Assembly: GCA_028274465.1 (NCBI GenBank)
Contig: CM051457.1
Coordinates: 111,475,982 to 111,539,981, forward strand
Origin: Plantago ovata
Lineage: Eukaryota; Streptophyta; Magnoliopsida; Lamiales; Plantaginaceae
Direction of reading: 5' to 3'
DNA length: 64,000 bases
The translations under genes were made by a program, and so were the position numbers. Position 1 is the stretch's first letter; each line of letters starts with the position of its first letter. This document shows, in pieces, positions 32,741 to 45,411 of this stretch. The notes below the pieces were generated by a model, which was not told where the DNA came from, did no database searches, and saw only the letters and a program-made list of their open reading frames with translations.

Positions 32741-34003
32741 CTAATCAAAAAATTGTCCCCCTGATTCCCGAGACCAGAGACCTTGTAATGCCACGTTAAA
32801 ACATAACCTGTCATTACCATACATTTTCCTGCCCCGCTTACGTTTTCCTTTTGAAGTATTACCTTCATCAGCATGTGGTGTAAGCCGTATAAGACTTGCA
32901 GGAAGCACTTGAGAAGAAAAACCAAAATCCATGTTTTGAATAGTAATCGCCTTACTGGTTTTCCTCTCCATGTCCAACCATTTAAGGTCATAAGCATTCT
33001 GGAAGACAACTTGCTCTTTACTCTTGATATAGGCTATTGCTCCATGTATACCATTTGGTAAAACACTATGAAATGGGAATTGATAAGAAACCAATTTAGT
33101 CCACATATTATCGCCTTCTCGATCTTTCAAAATCCACATGTCGAGGACATGATGGTGAGAGGGTTCAGTTCGAAAGTGCCAATAACTAATAAATAAGCAT
33201 CCACCCAAAGCAGACAGTTGTACTTCAGGCATATTCTGTATACCTTTGGGGAGTGCAGACAGAGCTGAGGGTAGATGAAACCGGCGGTAAGTTTCACTGG
33301 TAAGATCAAGAGCAACTATACACTCCATATCACCCAAAATCCAATGCAATGCACCATTAGCAAACATTCCAACACTAGGGCCAATATAATTAACATAAGA
33401 ACGTCTACAATTACAGCCGGGGATATTCTCAATCCGATGCCACTCATTAGACTTGAAAGAGTAGATTAAAGTAGCAAGAACATTTTTTGAATCATGAGAA
33501 ACTCTTACCACCTTGTAGTCATAGGTGGCACGATCATACCCAATTCCAACAAAGTCGATACGATGAACTTGTTCTTGCTCAGGCAGCGGTAACTCGAGCC
33601 AGTCCCCCATAAAAGGATTCCATACAAACCATGCCTTATCACTCTCCTGATGCCAAATCAGTAAGAGACCATCGCAACAAGGCATTGGAAACTGTAAGTC
33701 ACGAGGAACACCACGACCAGTGATGTTCCTGATGCGCAGAGCATCAATCTGCATAACTCTTGCGCTTTCAGGACGATGATCGAAGGAAGCCAATGATACC
33801 GAAAAGAGATGCGGCTGGCGTTTGTTCGATCTCAACATCAGCATATCTTCAGCGCCCATTTGACGATCGGCGTGCAATCTAACAAAATCTGGATCGTCGA
33901 TTATATTTCGCCAATCCTTGCATACGCATCTGAATCGGAGCAGAGGTTCTGCCGGTACCCGGAGCAAAATTTCTCGGTATATTTCTGTAGGAATATCTGA
34001 CAT
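32741..34003 (-). CDS. F-box protein with F-box-associated domain, copy 2
   Basis: A single-exon, 420-residue protein almost identical to the one at 25712-26974 and probably a substrate receptor of an SCF ubiquitin ligase. F-box at residues 1-45 (MSDIPTEIYREILLRVPAEP), FBA domain about 80-340, and the same basic KGKRKRGRK run near the C-terminus. By eye I count about 16 amino-acid differences from copy 1 in the first 195 residues, only three (S/A, Y/H, P/S) in the middle and none over the last 120 or so. The flanking duplication extends from about 31290 to 34890. Intact, so it could be functional or redundant with copy 1. Confidence 0.9.
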   Translation of the reverse strand: MSDIPTEIYREILLRVPAEPLLRFRCVCKDWRNIIDDPDFVRLHADRQMGAEDMLMLRSNKRQPHLFSVSLASFDHRPESARVMQIDALRIRNITGRGVPRDLQFPMPCCDGLLLIWHQESDKAWFVWNPFMGDWLELPLPEQEQVHRIDFVGIGYDRATYDYKVVRVSHDSKNVLATLIYSFKSNEWHRIENIPGCNCRRSYVNYIGPSVGMFANGALHWILGDMECIVALDLTSETYRRFHLPSALSALPKGIQNMPEVQLSALGGCLFISYWHFRTEPSHHHVLDMWILKDREGDNMWTKLVSYQFPFHSVLPNGIHGAIAYIKSKEQVVFQNAYDLKWLDMERKTSKAITIQNMDFGFSSQVLPASLIRLTPHADEGNTSKGKRKRGRKMYGNDRLCFNVALQGLWSRESGGQFFD

Positions 34004-36416
34004 TTTTTCCGATTCGGAAAAAGAAAAGGGGTTAGGGTTCTAGCGCTGAATTCTGGATCGGAGTGAAAATGCTGAATTCTAGATCGGAGTGAAAATGTTT
34101 ATCAGAACAAACCTTCCAGTGTAATTATAAAACTATGGGCGGCTAGCTATAGTATTGTCGCATTGTACTTATGTTAGTACGTCACTACAAACCGTTAGAT
34201 CAATATCTAATTCAATCTCGACCTTTAATGTTAATCCCTTGATGGACTAATTTGTGCGAAGTGTGAACGCTAAACCTTAAATGAAATCATACTTATATAC
34301 ACATGTTGAACTAATTAACATCAATCATATGGCTCAATACACATTACTATGGTGTTCTGTTGATATGTTCTCCAACAATGTTAATTGTTCAGTGCAATCT
34401 AGTTGTGAAATTGACCTTAACTTAATTATAAACCGACAGATCCCGAATCCAAGATTTTCAGCTAGTGTAAGATGCCATTAGCAAATGGAATGCATAAGTT
34501 AAGCAAGATGGTTTGGCTCCTACAGATACAACTCTGACAGAAGCTCATCATGATCCAGTAAAGATTCGTGTGAGCTATACTCTAATAACCATGCATAATA
34601 CCATATGATAAGTTGAATAAATAGTGTTACCATACTAGTAGTCTGCAAATGAAAAAACTGGTGAAAGAAGAGCAGGTACATATATCATGAACTGTAAGTT
34701 GAAATAAGGAAACATGAAACAAGTGAAGAGCGAAGTTTGTAATCTCATCTCTATGGGATCTATATATTAGTTAGTTTCATTACTGGGTAACAGGTCCATG
34801 ATAATTTTGGCAAGAATCTCAATCAGATATATGTGCCCAGAATGTGAAACCTAACTAATCTGGCTTTGTAGATGAATGCAATCATTAATATGATCTTATA
34901 AAGTCTAAATTGGTTTCTCCAATTATCCATGGACCATGGTGAATTGATTCAATCTGTTACATTTGTACAGGAAGATCATGACTTGGTTCAAGAAATAATT
35001 AATGCAAGTTTCAGGGACTCAATGTGACATGATACTCTCTACCTAAACTACAAAATTACATACTATTGCAATTACATTTTTAAAGGCTGATTAAAACTGT
35101 TGGAACTTTGACACTCAAACATGTCTGTATGTTTTATCCTCTCCAGTTATATATAGGATATTTAATTGGAGAGAACATTTACTATCTAACTGCCGACGGA
35201 AGTCTAGATACTAGTACAGCAAAATCATATGAAAATTAAATACAACTCCAAAGTTTGGATATTATATTGTAATCAGCTTCCAGAAACATAAGTAAAAAGA
35301 ACCGAGCTGAAATAATCAAATACCTGAAGCTTGGGCTTGCGAATGGTCTTTGTTAACTACGCATGCTTGCTTAAATATTGAATCAAGTCTCTAACTCCAG
35401 TTTCAAGTTCAACCATTTGCAGACCTCTCTAACCCGAATAAGGCTAGGTGGAAAGAAAACATTTTCAGGGTGGCCTCATGCATGATAACTAACCCCAATA
35501 ATTTTAATCTTCTTCTTGCCCGGCCTCCACAGTAATAGCAAGTCACCATTATCATTCCAGGGGATCACAATGCTCTTTCATTACACTACTCCCCAGGGGC
35601 GGAAAATTTTAGAAGTAATATATACGATTTTTCAAGTATTGGCCCCCAAACTTCAGAAAAATCATATATGTATAATTTGAACCCCAACTTCAAATTCGGG
35701 GTCCCCCCGACTCCTCCCTATGCCAATATCACTTTACACCTAAACCACCTACTCCCTACAAAACTTGCACATCTCCTTCTCCCCAAATGCACCACCTTAA
35801 TTAATTATCTAGATCGTTAATGATACAATCACACTCTTTTGCACACCGGCTGATCATTTCGCTGCATATCTCCTCCGCTGCCGTTGGAATATGTGGCATC
35901 TTCTTTTCCTCACAACATGATACAAAATCACACGATAGAAAACTGAATATTTTATGGACTTCTTAGGCTTTCGTCTACATGATCCCGTAATGGGCCTCAC
36001 TACATTTGGGCTGCACTAACTCTCCAGACTCTTTAACTTTTGGTAAAAACTAATCCAAAGGTCTGTGTCGGTCTACCGAAAGAGTGAGAGACATCACTTC
36101 CCGCCTCAAGTGTATGAAATTGCTATTTATAGGAGTGTGCTAGTAGACCATGATTTCTTAATTAGATAAAATCAGGTGTACGTTATTTATTTATTTATTT
36201 GGTAACGAAAAACTTTTTATATTTATATTGAAATAATAAAGTCTTATAAAGAGTATCGTATAAGAAATACTCCTAAAAATACAATAACAAAAACAACAAA
36301 CATGACAACCGGCTTAACTAGCCACCGAAGCTCAACCACAATTGACTAAACATATACAAAAGGCACCACACAAAAACAAAGAAAGTTCTGAATTACTTCA
36401 ATGGAATCATTTGAAC
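34004..36416. other. Upstream flank of F-box copy 2, then intergenic
   Basis: 34004-34890 is related to 26975-27840. Beyond it I see no intact gene. The minus strand near 35590-35490 reads a short protein-like stretch (DNGDLLLLWRPGKKKIKIIG) that could be an F-box-associated-domain scrap; this is weak. A TTTA-type microsatellite lies near 36185-36200. Confidence 0.4.
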
Positions 36417-36947
36417 GGGTAAAATTTATTTTTGGTACTCTAAAGTGAGACATGTCCAATTTATATACTCGATAGTGGCTATGTCCAATTTATATACTCG
36501 ATAGTGGCTATGTCCAATTTATATACTTTATAGTAACATATTGTCCAATTTTGATACTTTAACAATTTAATAGTAAAAAATTAACCAATATGAAGGCATG
36601 ACAACAATCACTAGACATGTAAAACATTTCAAAGTAATAGTAAAAATATACACACATTATACGCACATAGAAATTCAATTTCCGTACTTTAAAGTACCAA
36701 AAATTGTACATTACACAATCATTTTTCTATCTTTTCATAATTTTCAATTTCAATTTTTTCGCCATTTTCGATCTAGGCCGTTGAGTGTTTGTTACACTCT
36801 CATATTGTTCACTTTTTTCATATTAAATTGAAAAATTACCAAAATTCGACAACATGTTACAATAAAGTACCTAAATTGGACATAACCACTATCGAATATA
36901 TAAATTGGAAAAGTCTCACTTTGGAGTACCAAAAATGAATTTTACCC
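36417..36947. mobile_element. MITE with long terminal inverted repeats
   Basis: The ends are GGGTAAAATTTATTTTTGG at 36417 and the complement ...AAAATGAATTTTACCC ending at 36947. The inverted similarity continues for more than 100 bp and covers the TATCGA/TCGATA and AAATTGGACAT motifs. A unit of about 29 bp (TGTCCAATTTATATACT...) is present three times in the left arm (36453-36530). No transposase and no clear target-site duplication, so the superfamily is open (Mutator-like is possible). Confidence 0.7.
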
Positions 36948-38311
36948 TGGATTAGATCCAATTAAGTAAACGGACCATGCTGGATTGTATGCCCGTGGAC
37001 TCTCTAGGTCGGAACCATTGGAACGTCGGGAACTACATTATTTTGTTCCAACTTCGTCCTGTTGCAGTGTTGCTCCATTTCTATCTTGGATCGGGAGCCC
37101 ATATGTCGAACACGTAGGTCGGGATTTGAGGTCGGTCTCCTAATTACGGTCCAAAAGCGATACATGTAAAAGTTATCGTGCCAAATTCACATGCACTGTA
37201 TAAAATAAACCCTATAATCAAATGTAAAATTTTCATCATTCCAAGTTATATTGCATTGAAATTTGTAGTACTATACTTCACTACCTTATCTACGTACCTC
37301 GGCAGAAAGTAAAGCTGAAGTTGAAATGATTCATCTTATCTTTTACCAACTTTTTGAAGTTGAAATTTGAAACGTTGACCACTTTACCATTCAAAATCCG
37401 AAACAACGAACCTAAATTATTTGAAGTAAATATGTCTAGCTCGAAACTGCACGATTATTACTGTCAAAACCTTTTATGTAAAACTGATTAACAAGGTAAA
37501 ATATGTTTCATCGATCTCAACAAATTTAATCATCAAACAAGTATTAATCAAATGTTTTCAACATTTTATAATTTCTAATTTTTTTTTTTATTATTAGGAA
37601 TAAATGTACAGTTTCGGCTAACCAATATCAATAGTTTATAATCTAAGAAGCATCGATATTCTGAATTGGGCAACATATCTATTTTGATACATATTCGCCC
37701 CATTTCATCAACGATACGTATCACTACCTTTGATCTCTGTTTTTCTTATTTCTTTTACATTAAATTAAGTACGGATAGCTCGGATCGGACCCAAATCCAC
37801 CATACAAAAGGATGAAAAAAAAACATATAAGTCAAAAAAATTTTTGTGTTTTATTGGACATCTTTAAATTTACTATTTGATTATTTTCTCACTTGTAATG
37901 TTTATGGTTTTTTTTTTTTTTCGATGATTAAGTAATATTTTAGTTATTTACACATATATTTGATTTTTTTCTGTATTCATTAGAATAATTTAAAAATTAA
38001 AAAATCAATTTATCTGTTAAATATATGAAATAAATTAAATGTATCGGCTACGTATTTGTATCCTACTTTTTTGGATTTTGATATATCAAAGTATATGTAT
38101 CGTGTACGTGTCCGTATCCGTATCGGTGCGGTGCGTGTGATAGTTTATAATACTCATCCGTTTTTTAGATTGTTTTTTTTTTAACGAAGATAAATTATTT
38201 TATTCCAACTAAACAATAAAAGTACATTGCCTGAATACATAAAGAAAAACCAACACGGTATAAACTAACTACAAATAGACTTCTAATCAAACAAAAAGTA
38301 CTCTTTCTACA
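36948..38311. other. Intergenic, AT-rich, nothing recognised
   Basis: Several poly-A/T runs, no ORF worth naming. Confidence 0.5.
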
Positions 38312-38905
38312 GGGGCGGGTCTAGAAAATTTTATATGTGGGTGCAAAATAAATGAACGCATGACATATTAATTATTAATTATTATAAATAATAATTAATT
38401 ATTAATTATTATAAATAATAACAATAAATAATAATTAATTATTAAAAATAGTAAATAATTATTAATAATTAATAAAATATTACAAATGTTGAGTTGGGTA
38501 AAAAAAATTAATAGTTTCGAATCAATACTTAATAGTTTCGTCATGAATTATGTAACAAAACATCTTTCTTAATATCCATTAATATTAAAAAAAATCAATA
38601 ATCTTAATAAAAAAATGATTTACTTTCATTACCCCAACTTAAATTATTGTTCAAATTGATACATGAGAGCATTTATGTTGTTCTCGCACCTATTGTTTTA
38701 ATACTAAATAATATAAAAATACATATCCTTATATAATCCTACAATTAATTTATGGGGTGCAAGATATATTTTATAAATTTATGTGGGTGCAAAAAATCTA
38801 ATTTAGTGGGTGCAAAATAAAATTATGTATAGGAACATTAAAAGAAAAAAAAAATCTTGTGGGTGCAGGTGAACCGACACTGGACACTGTAAATACGCCA
38901 CTGTT
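38312..38905. mobile_element. hAT-like MITE, AT-rich core
   Basis: It begins CAGGGGCGGGTCTAG and ends TACGCCACTG, so the ends are imperfect inverted repeats of the CAGTGGCG type. It contains repeated 'GTGGGTGCAAAA' phrases and a low-complexity ATTAATTATT tract (38367-38480). A related copy lies in the opposite orientation at 42071-42515. No clear 8-bp target duplication. Confidence 0.55.
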
Positions 38906-40199
38906 TTTACTACCAACACGTAATTTTTTTAGATTGTTTACGTTTGTTTTTTGGAACGATATTTTAGGAGGTTGATATGATAAGTGTAGCTAGTGTTTGG
39001 TTTAGTGGCAAGATCCATAATAAAGTTGTGAGATAGAAAATTGTAAAAGAAATAATAAACGTAAACAATTCTTAAAATGACTAAAAAAATACGTAAACAA
39101 TCTGAAACAGGTGAGCAATTGATATGAAGGTGACCAAAGATACTCGATTATATTCATGTACTAGAATGCCAAAAAGCTACTCTATCAAGAATGCTTTCAA
39201 CTCTGCATGTATCAATCTACTCATATCAGAGATGTGGTAACTTGACTTTTTATCTAGCAAATCTTTTTCTAAACCAAAAGCAAGATATCTTTTTTTTTTT
39301 ACTTTGGAAGATGTTTCAAATCATTACATTACACCACTAGAAGAAGAAAAGAAGAAATGAATGCATTTGTAGTTGGAGTCAATAATTGGATGGAATAACA
39401 AAAATTAAATATTTAACCATAGTGTTAAAATAAAATGCTCGAATTTACTTAGTTTGAACTAATAGAGATGTGTGAAATATCCACATATATTAAATTCGTT
39501 TAACTACTCTCTCGAACCTGTGGGCTCATTTCAACTTCTTTGGGAGGCCCAACGAGGTGAGTGAAAAATTTAATATGGACGGATATGCGTGTGGTGGGAT
39601 TTGATCTTGAGACTGGCTCTGCCAGGTTCTTATAAGATGAATTAATTCGATCTCATCCACCCGTTCGAACTATTAGGGAGGAACAAAATCTACTTAAGTT
39701 CGAGTAGTGGCTAATTCGCAACACGCTTGACAAGGTGTAGGTATCCCAAAAAATTCCAACACGCTTGGGTCGTAGTTAGTTCCTAAGCCATGGGAAATCC
39801 AGTAACGAGGAGTATTTAGTCTGTATATGAGTCTGCATGGATGAGGTTGAAGTTGGATAAGGTCTCTAATCTCTATCTAATTAAACTATAATCCCTTAGA
39901 TATAGGCATTGAATGTCATCAGGTGTCTTTCTTATTAGTTATATAATTATATTCTTTAAAGTACTAGCTATGTAGTACTTGTGCAGGTCTGCTACTATAT
40001 AAGCTCCACAAGAGTCTATTTACGCATTTGATTGATGAATAAAGAATATTCCCCGAAGTCTCATCATGTCTTGTTCAGCCATGAACATTCTTAATTTTTT
40101 GGTCGTTCTTGATGACCTATCCTTACTTTCTAAGCCAACTACGTACCGTCGGAGGACGTCCAATTCGTGTGCTTTATGACGAACTACTCAACAATGACT
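38906..40199. other. Intergenic, nothing recognised
   Basis: A TATA-like 'CTACTATATAAGCTCC' near 39991 followed by a short leader-like stretch could be part of an old LTR, but no partner is present. No coding sequence. Confidence 0.4.
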
Positions 40200-41310
40200 T
40201 ATCGATGATGCCAAGATCCCCACACAAGGAGCCATTCAATTTTTTGGAATAAAGAGACGGTAGAAAAAAGCAGATATTTTGGATACCAAAAGCTCTAAGG
40301 AAACTTTGAATTTTTTATCCCGTCCGCCATAAGATTTGCGTCTTCTTCAGAGGGCCATACGCAGACCACAGAGGGCCCAATCACCCAAAAATTATAATAT
40401 ATATGTTTTCTCTCGATGTACGACTCCCCAACTTTGTTTAGAATACTCTCGCGACCATCTGAGTGCTTCCATTCCCACGTTAGTACAGGTTTGGCACCCA
40501 CACATGCAAATACGATGCTCCTAGTCTGTTGAGCACACTCACATGATCATTTGGGCGATCAAAAGTTGATTTTAAGGACCCGTAGATTAGGTGAATTTTT
40601 AAACTTCGAAAGGCAGTACGCATGGAGCAGAGAATCTAATTGCACGAGAGACATACAATTACTCTGTGGGTGTCAGTGAAAATGGTCGTGACGTGTACTT
40701 TATTTCAAAAAAGGTGACAGACGAATAATTGTCCCATAAGACCCATTTTCATGGACTGTTATGGGAAAGGTCCAGACACTCTTATGGTCATTCGAGCGCT
40801 ATAGAGTTGGTTTAAGGACCCATAATGGTTAAATCAAGTGAAATTTTCAACTTCGAGAGGCCGCACGGAGGGACACATAGTTCAATCACAAGGGAGACAT
40901 AGAATTTTCATACTTTATGTGTGTCGGTGAACATGATCGTACATTTAGTTTAAAAGAGAACATAGTCGAAAACAAAGTTCCAATCCTACAGGGTCCGTAA
41001 TCTCGTTTGATATATATTTGTGTTCCTCTCACACAAGAACGATACTCTGAAACCATTGAGCACACTTCCATGGTCATCCAAGTGCTCTTGAGTTTGTTTG
41101 AAGAACCTGTAATGACTAAAATCGAGTGAAATTTTTCAGTGAGCATACTTTCCCAACCATCATTCGTGCGCTCTAGAGTTGATTTTAAAGCCCATAATGG
41201 CTAAAATCAAATGTAATTTTGGATTTCAAGAGTCCGTGCAAAGGGAACACTGAGTTCAATTGTGCGTGACAGATGTGCACTATAATTAACGGGGCATACA
41301 ATTGTTTTCC
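40200..41310. repeat. Degenerate tandem repeat, units of about 240-290 bp
   Basis: At least four related units begin near 40532, 40772, 41067 and 41140, with an older one likely before 40532. Each starts with a 'GAGCACACT..CATGGTCATC' type phrase, then 'GTTGATTTTAAGGACCC', 'AACTTCGAGAGGCCG' and 'GAGACATA'. The third unit is truncated. Small ORFs across it (minus 40501-40295, minus 41146-40886) follow the repeat and are not taken as genes. Confidence 0.6.
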
Positions 41311-42070
41311 AAAAAAGACACATGTATGTGGACATATATATATAGGAAAAACCAACATTTTGGGTGAAGCTCAGAAATTCTTTATGATCTTTTACGGTCT
41401 CAGAAATTCTTTTTTATCTTTTACGGTCTAACATGCATACACTACCCTTCAATGTAATGTTGATCGATTAGGTAAAATTTATTCATAAGTAATTTCTTAC
41501 CTTGTCATAATTATGCATGGACATTATATAAGAAAATGTTCGGTGTCAAATTAAACGCATCATTGTGTTGTAATTAATTATTTCAAAATGAGAATCATTA
41601 AAATGAGTAACACATGGAGAATTGAAAGCATATGATCGAGGTGACACTTTGTCGAAGATGTCTATTAAAATTCTTTCATCCATCATCAAATCTAGATTTT
41701 ACTAAGATTTTATCTCAAAGAAAATAATAATTCAAAGATCATGATAAAATTGAAGGACAAAATTTTGATTTTTTTTCTTTAAACGGCTATAAATATTATT
41801 AATCACAACCAAAGCGTTTATAGAGTCAGGTGCATAAGGGATGCACACCAAATAAAAACATCAAAAGCCAAAACCACCTAAGGAGTCGAGAGTAATAAAC
41901 AAGACCAAAAACCACCTAACAATCTTCTTGCAGCTTTACAAGTAGGGGCCGAGGGTTTGTTCAACAGCCTAGCTCTTTCACCAGCTACTTGCTCATAGTT
42001 TAATTGTTAACATCCTTAGCTTGTACGTGGTTGGTTACTCTTCAGATTCATTTTGATCGATATTTCAAAG
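41311..42070. other. Intergenic, nothing recognised
   Basis: A short tandem duplication ('TCAGAAATTCTTT...TTTTACGGTCT') at about 41370-41430. Otherwise AT-rich sequence. Confidence 0.45.
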
Positions 42071-42515
42071 CAGTGGGGGATCTATGTTGTGTGGGTGCAC
42101 CTGCACCCACAAGGTTTTTTTTTTCTTTAATATCCTTTACAAAATCTTATTTTGCACCCTTTAAATAATTTTTTTTTACTCATATAAATTTATAGAATAT
42201 ATCTTGCACCCCTTAAATTTTAAGAATTTATAGGAATATGTATTTTTATACTATTAAGTATTATACTATTAAGTATTAAAACAATGGGTGCGAGAAGAGC
42301 CTAAATAGCACATGTATCAAATTGAACAATAATTTAAGCTAGGGTAATGAAAGTAAATCATTTTTCATTAAGATTATTGAAAAAAATTGTCCATCTTGCT
42401 ATTTTTTTAGATCAAAACCAATTGTTTCAATATAAATTTTATATTACTGGATATTAAGGAAGATGTCCTGTTATGTAGTTCATGATGAAACTATTAAGTA
42501 TTGATTCGAATTATT
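42071..42515. mobile_element. hAT-like MITE relative, inverted to 38312-38905
   Basis: It starts CAGTGGGGGATCTATG. Its interior, including the 'GCACCTGCACCCACAAG' region and 'GAAACTATTAAGTATTGATT', is the reverse complement of sequence in 38500-38890. The far end is missing; homology stops at about 42515, directly next to a 36-bp sequence that recurs at 62199. Confidence 0.5.
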
Positions 42516-43191
42516 AGCCCAAATAATTCGGTTAGGTTCCTTTAGCATTTCTTCAAGTCATATTCCATACTGATTTCTTCTTAAGTTTTCATTTCTTTGT
42601 ATTGACACATCCTTATAATTGTTTTCTGCACACATTAAACATATACCGTTGTGGAACTATTTAGTGGTTATGAAAAGATAAAACACTAAACAAACAGTTA
42701 AGTGTGATTGTTGATAGATAGAGGAGTTGATACAGATACAGATCAACATCTATGTCAACTTCTCAGTTAACACCTGTATAAAATACCCACATTTAACAAT
42801 GTTGATCAATTAATCGCATAGACTTAAATGTTTGGCCCGCATGTTTTGCACCTTGTTATACATATGAAGTTTAGGATTATCTCATTTGAACTTTTAACTT
42901 CATTATTTAAAAACATCGTATTTTTCTTTACAACATTAGTCCGTCTTTCTATTTTAAGTTTAAACCGTATCCCAACTCCATCGATTTATATATGCGGAAA
43001 ACAGAAAAGCAAGAAATAGTTAAAATTATGAGACTGGACATGCAATAAAAATGGTACTCCTACTCCCACTACCAAGAACAGAAGACAGAGCTACAGCTGC
43101 TACAAATAATCTTCTTACTTTCCTTTTTCTCTCTTATTCAACCCATATCATCAACTCTTCCTTAGAAAAACACAGACAACTCAAGTCATAA
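42516..43191. other. Upstream region of the WRKY gene
   Basis: Starts with a 36-bp sequence identical to 62199-62234. The 100 bp before the ATG are pyrimidine-rich (CTTCTTACTTTCC, TTTCTCTCTTATTC), typical of a plant leader. No certain TATA box. Confidence 0.45.
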
Positions 43192-45411
43192 ATGGAAGAA
43201 CAAAGAGCCTTCACTACTACTGTACCGGTTAATCTTGATCATCATCATCATCACTTCCAACATACCTCATTTTCAAACCCCACAAATGAAATGGGGTTTG
43301 TCCATTACTTTGAGCATCAAAACCAAGCTTTGAACTTTCTTGCAGGCAAGAATAGCAGTGCTTCTTTTGGTTCAAGTGAAGTCGGAAGTAGAGTTCCATG
43401 GAATGAACCTGAACATCATCAAAACCAGGTTGTTTGTCATTTTGGTTGTAATGTTTAGTTTGTGTCTTTCTTGAATTATGATCTGCTTCAATGTTTAAGT
43501 ATAAGTTTGTTTGGTTGTAATTAATTAATGAAGAAATTTTGTTATAGGTAGAAAGTGTTCTTCCCAACAAAGCTGCAGTCAATGATGAGACTTGCAATGG
43601 TGATGATACCAATGAAGCTGGCTATTCATGGTATCATATGTTACATTTTTGTTAGAACTTAGATATGTGACTTGCTTGAGTATCATGTTATGATTTCTTT
43701 TGTATTAGGTATGTTTAGCAAACCTTAAATGTGACCTACTTAATAGAATTGATGATCACTAAACTAAACCCTAGAAATTTCAAATCAGAATTGGGGTAGA
43801 TTAAGCTAATACTCCATCCATTTCAAATCAAACTTTTTCTAAAGTAATTTTTGTTTCGATATTTGACCGCAAATTACTCTTACATTACAAAATAAAAAAA
43901 TATAATAATATATTATAAAAGAAAATCAAATATATATTTTTCTAAATATAACTCTATTATATACTAATAACGTGTAATATAGTAATAATTCACGGTCAAA
44001 ATTAAAAAAAAAAAACAACTTAGAAAGTTTGATTTGAAATGGAGGGAGTAGTATATGGAGTAATTCAAGAGTCTTGTTCTCTCTTTTGGAATATCTTCAT
44101 CAAGACTCATAGGTAGGTTTATCTATTTCTTGATTGTGATTTGGCCACGGAGGAAGTAATTTGTAGAAGGTGGAACGATCACGTCTTTATGGTTAATCTA
44201 CATTTCTTTTAACTGTATGGTTAAATGTGGCATAACCTAGCTAGGTTTAGCAATGGGTTGGTAAAACCTAGCTAGATGATGAAATGTTTGTTAATTATTA
44301 GCAACTGTCAATGTCAATCCTACCTGAGCACGATACATCTGTATGTGTTGTTCCACTAATTAATTTCCTGTGTCGCACTCATATTATATTCCACCACTAT
44401 AATCACTAAACACAAAATTTAATTAATTACAACTCCAACCAGTCACGTGTTAATTTCTTTTATAGTAAGTAGTAACTGTACACCGGTCGGTGGTATATGG
44501 AGTGGTCTACAAAGTAGGAAAGAAAACTCCATCCGGACTCTGAAATTAAAACCTAATATAGAACTTAAGGTTGTTGGAGCCCAAGCCGCTACCAATTAAA
44601 ACAATTTATCGTTAGGGCTTGGTCCGGTTTAGGCCTAAATATCAAAATATGGTTCTGGTTGTGGATTCTTATGACAACTTGGCCGAAAGTCAGAAACTTA
44701 GAGGACATCCACCAAGAAATTCATCATAGGCATAAGAAATTATTGCATGTTTCATTTTGTCTAGCTTGTTTTGTTTGTTTGCATTTGTTTTTGAGCTGAT
44801 TATGTACATGCCAATGTTGGTGCATAATGAATTTACTGAATACTGAGAAGGACAAGTTCAGATTCCACTAAGTACGTACATGGAATATATAACGTTCTAT
44901 TCATATATAGTCAAGTTTACACATGGAACATATTAATGCAGGTTGTCACATACTGCATCCTACTCTGATAATAATAGCAAGATGAAGATAAAGCGAAAGC
45001 TAAGAGAGCCAAGATTTTGTTTCCAAACTAGGAGTGATGTTGATGTTCTTGATGATGGCTATAAATGGAGGAAATATGGTCAAAAGATCGTTAAGAACAG
45101 CCTTCATCCACGGTATAACATGTACCTAGAATATATCCATAAACCATGTTGATTCTAGCTAGTGTATCATAGCATGATCTATATATATATATTGTGGACT
45201 TGTGGTAAATGAACCTAACTTAATTTGCTTTTTTTGTTTGTGTAGAAGCTACTTCAGATGCACACATAGTAACTGTCGAGTGAAGAAAAGGGTTGAAAGA
45301 CTGTCTGAGGATTGCCGGATGGTAATAACAATGTACGAAGGAAGACACAATCATTCTCCTAGCGATGATTCAAAGTCATCGGCTGAGCGCGAGTTTTTCA
45401 CCTCGCTCTAA
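43192..45411 (+). CDS. WRKY12: WRKY transcription factor, group IIc, WRKY12-like
   Basis: Four exons: 43192-43428, 43548-43630, 44942-45112 and 45246-45411, all with GT-AG borders and a continuous frame, giving 218 residues, the length of Arabidopsis WRKY12. The DNA-binding domain has [12 protein letters not shown] and a C2H2 finger, C-x4-C (CTHSNC) ending HNH. The block before it, [20 protein letters not shown], is characteristic of WRKY12/13. The last intron interrupts the domain after HPR, the conserved position for this group. WRKY12 binds W-boxes and in Arabidopsis restrains secondary-wall formation in pith and affects flowering time; the same role here is inference. The N-terminus has a His-rich run (residues about 17-22). 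Intron 2 holds a Stowaway MITE. Confidence 0.9.
43812..44048. mobile_element. Stowaway MITE in WRKY intron 2
   Basis: 237 bp with inverted ends CTCCATCCATTTCAAATCAA and its complement ...TTTGATTTGAAATGGAGGGAG, flanked by TA on both sides (43810-43811 and 44049-44050), as expected for Tc1/mariner-derived Stowaway elements. Confidence 0.85.

Noticed and set aside
32716-33009. 97-codon ORFs within both F-box genes (also 25687-25980)
   Set aside because: Alternate-frame shadows of the FBA domain on the same strand, identical because the genes are duplicates.
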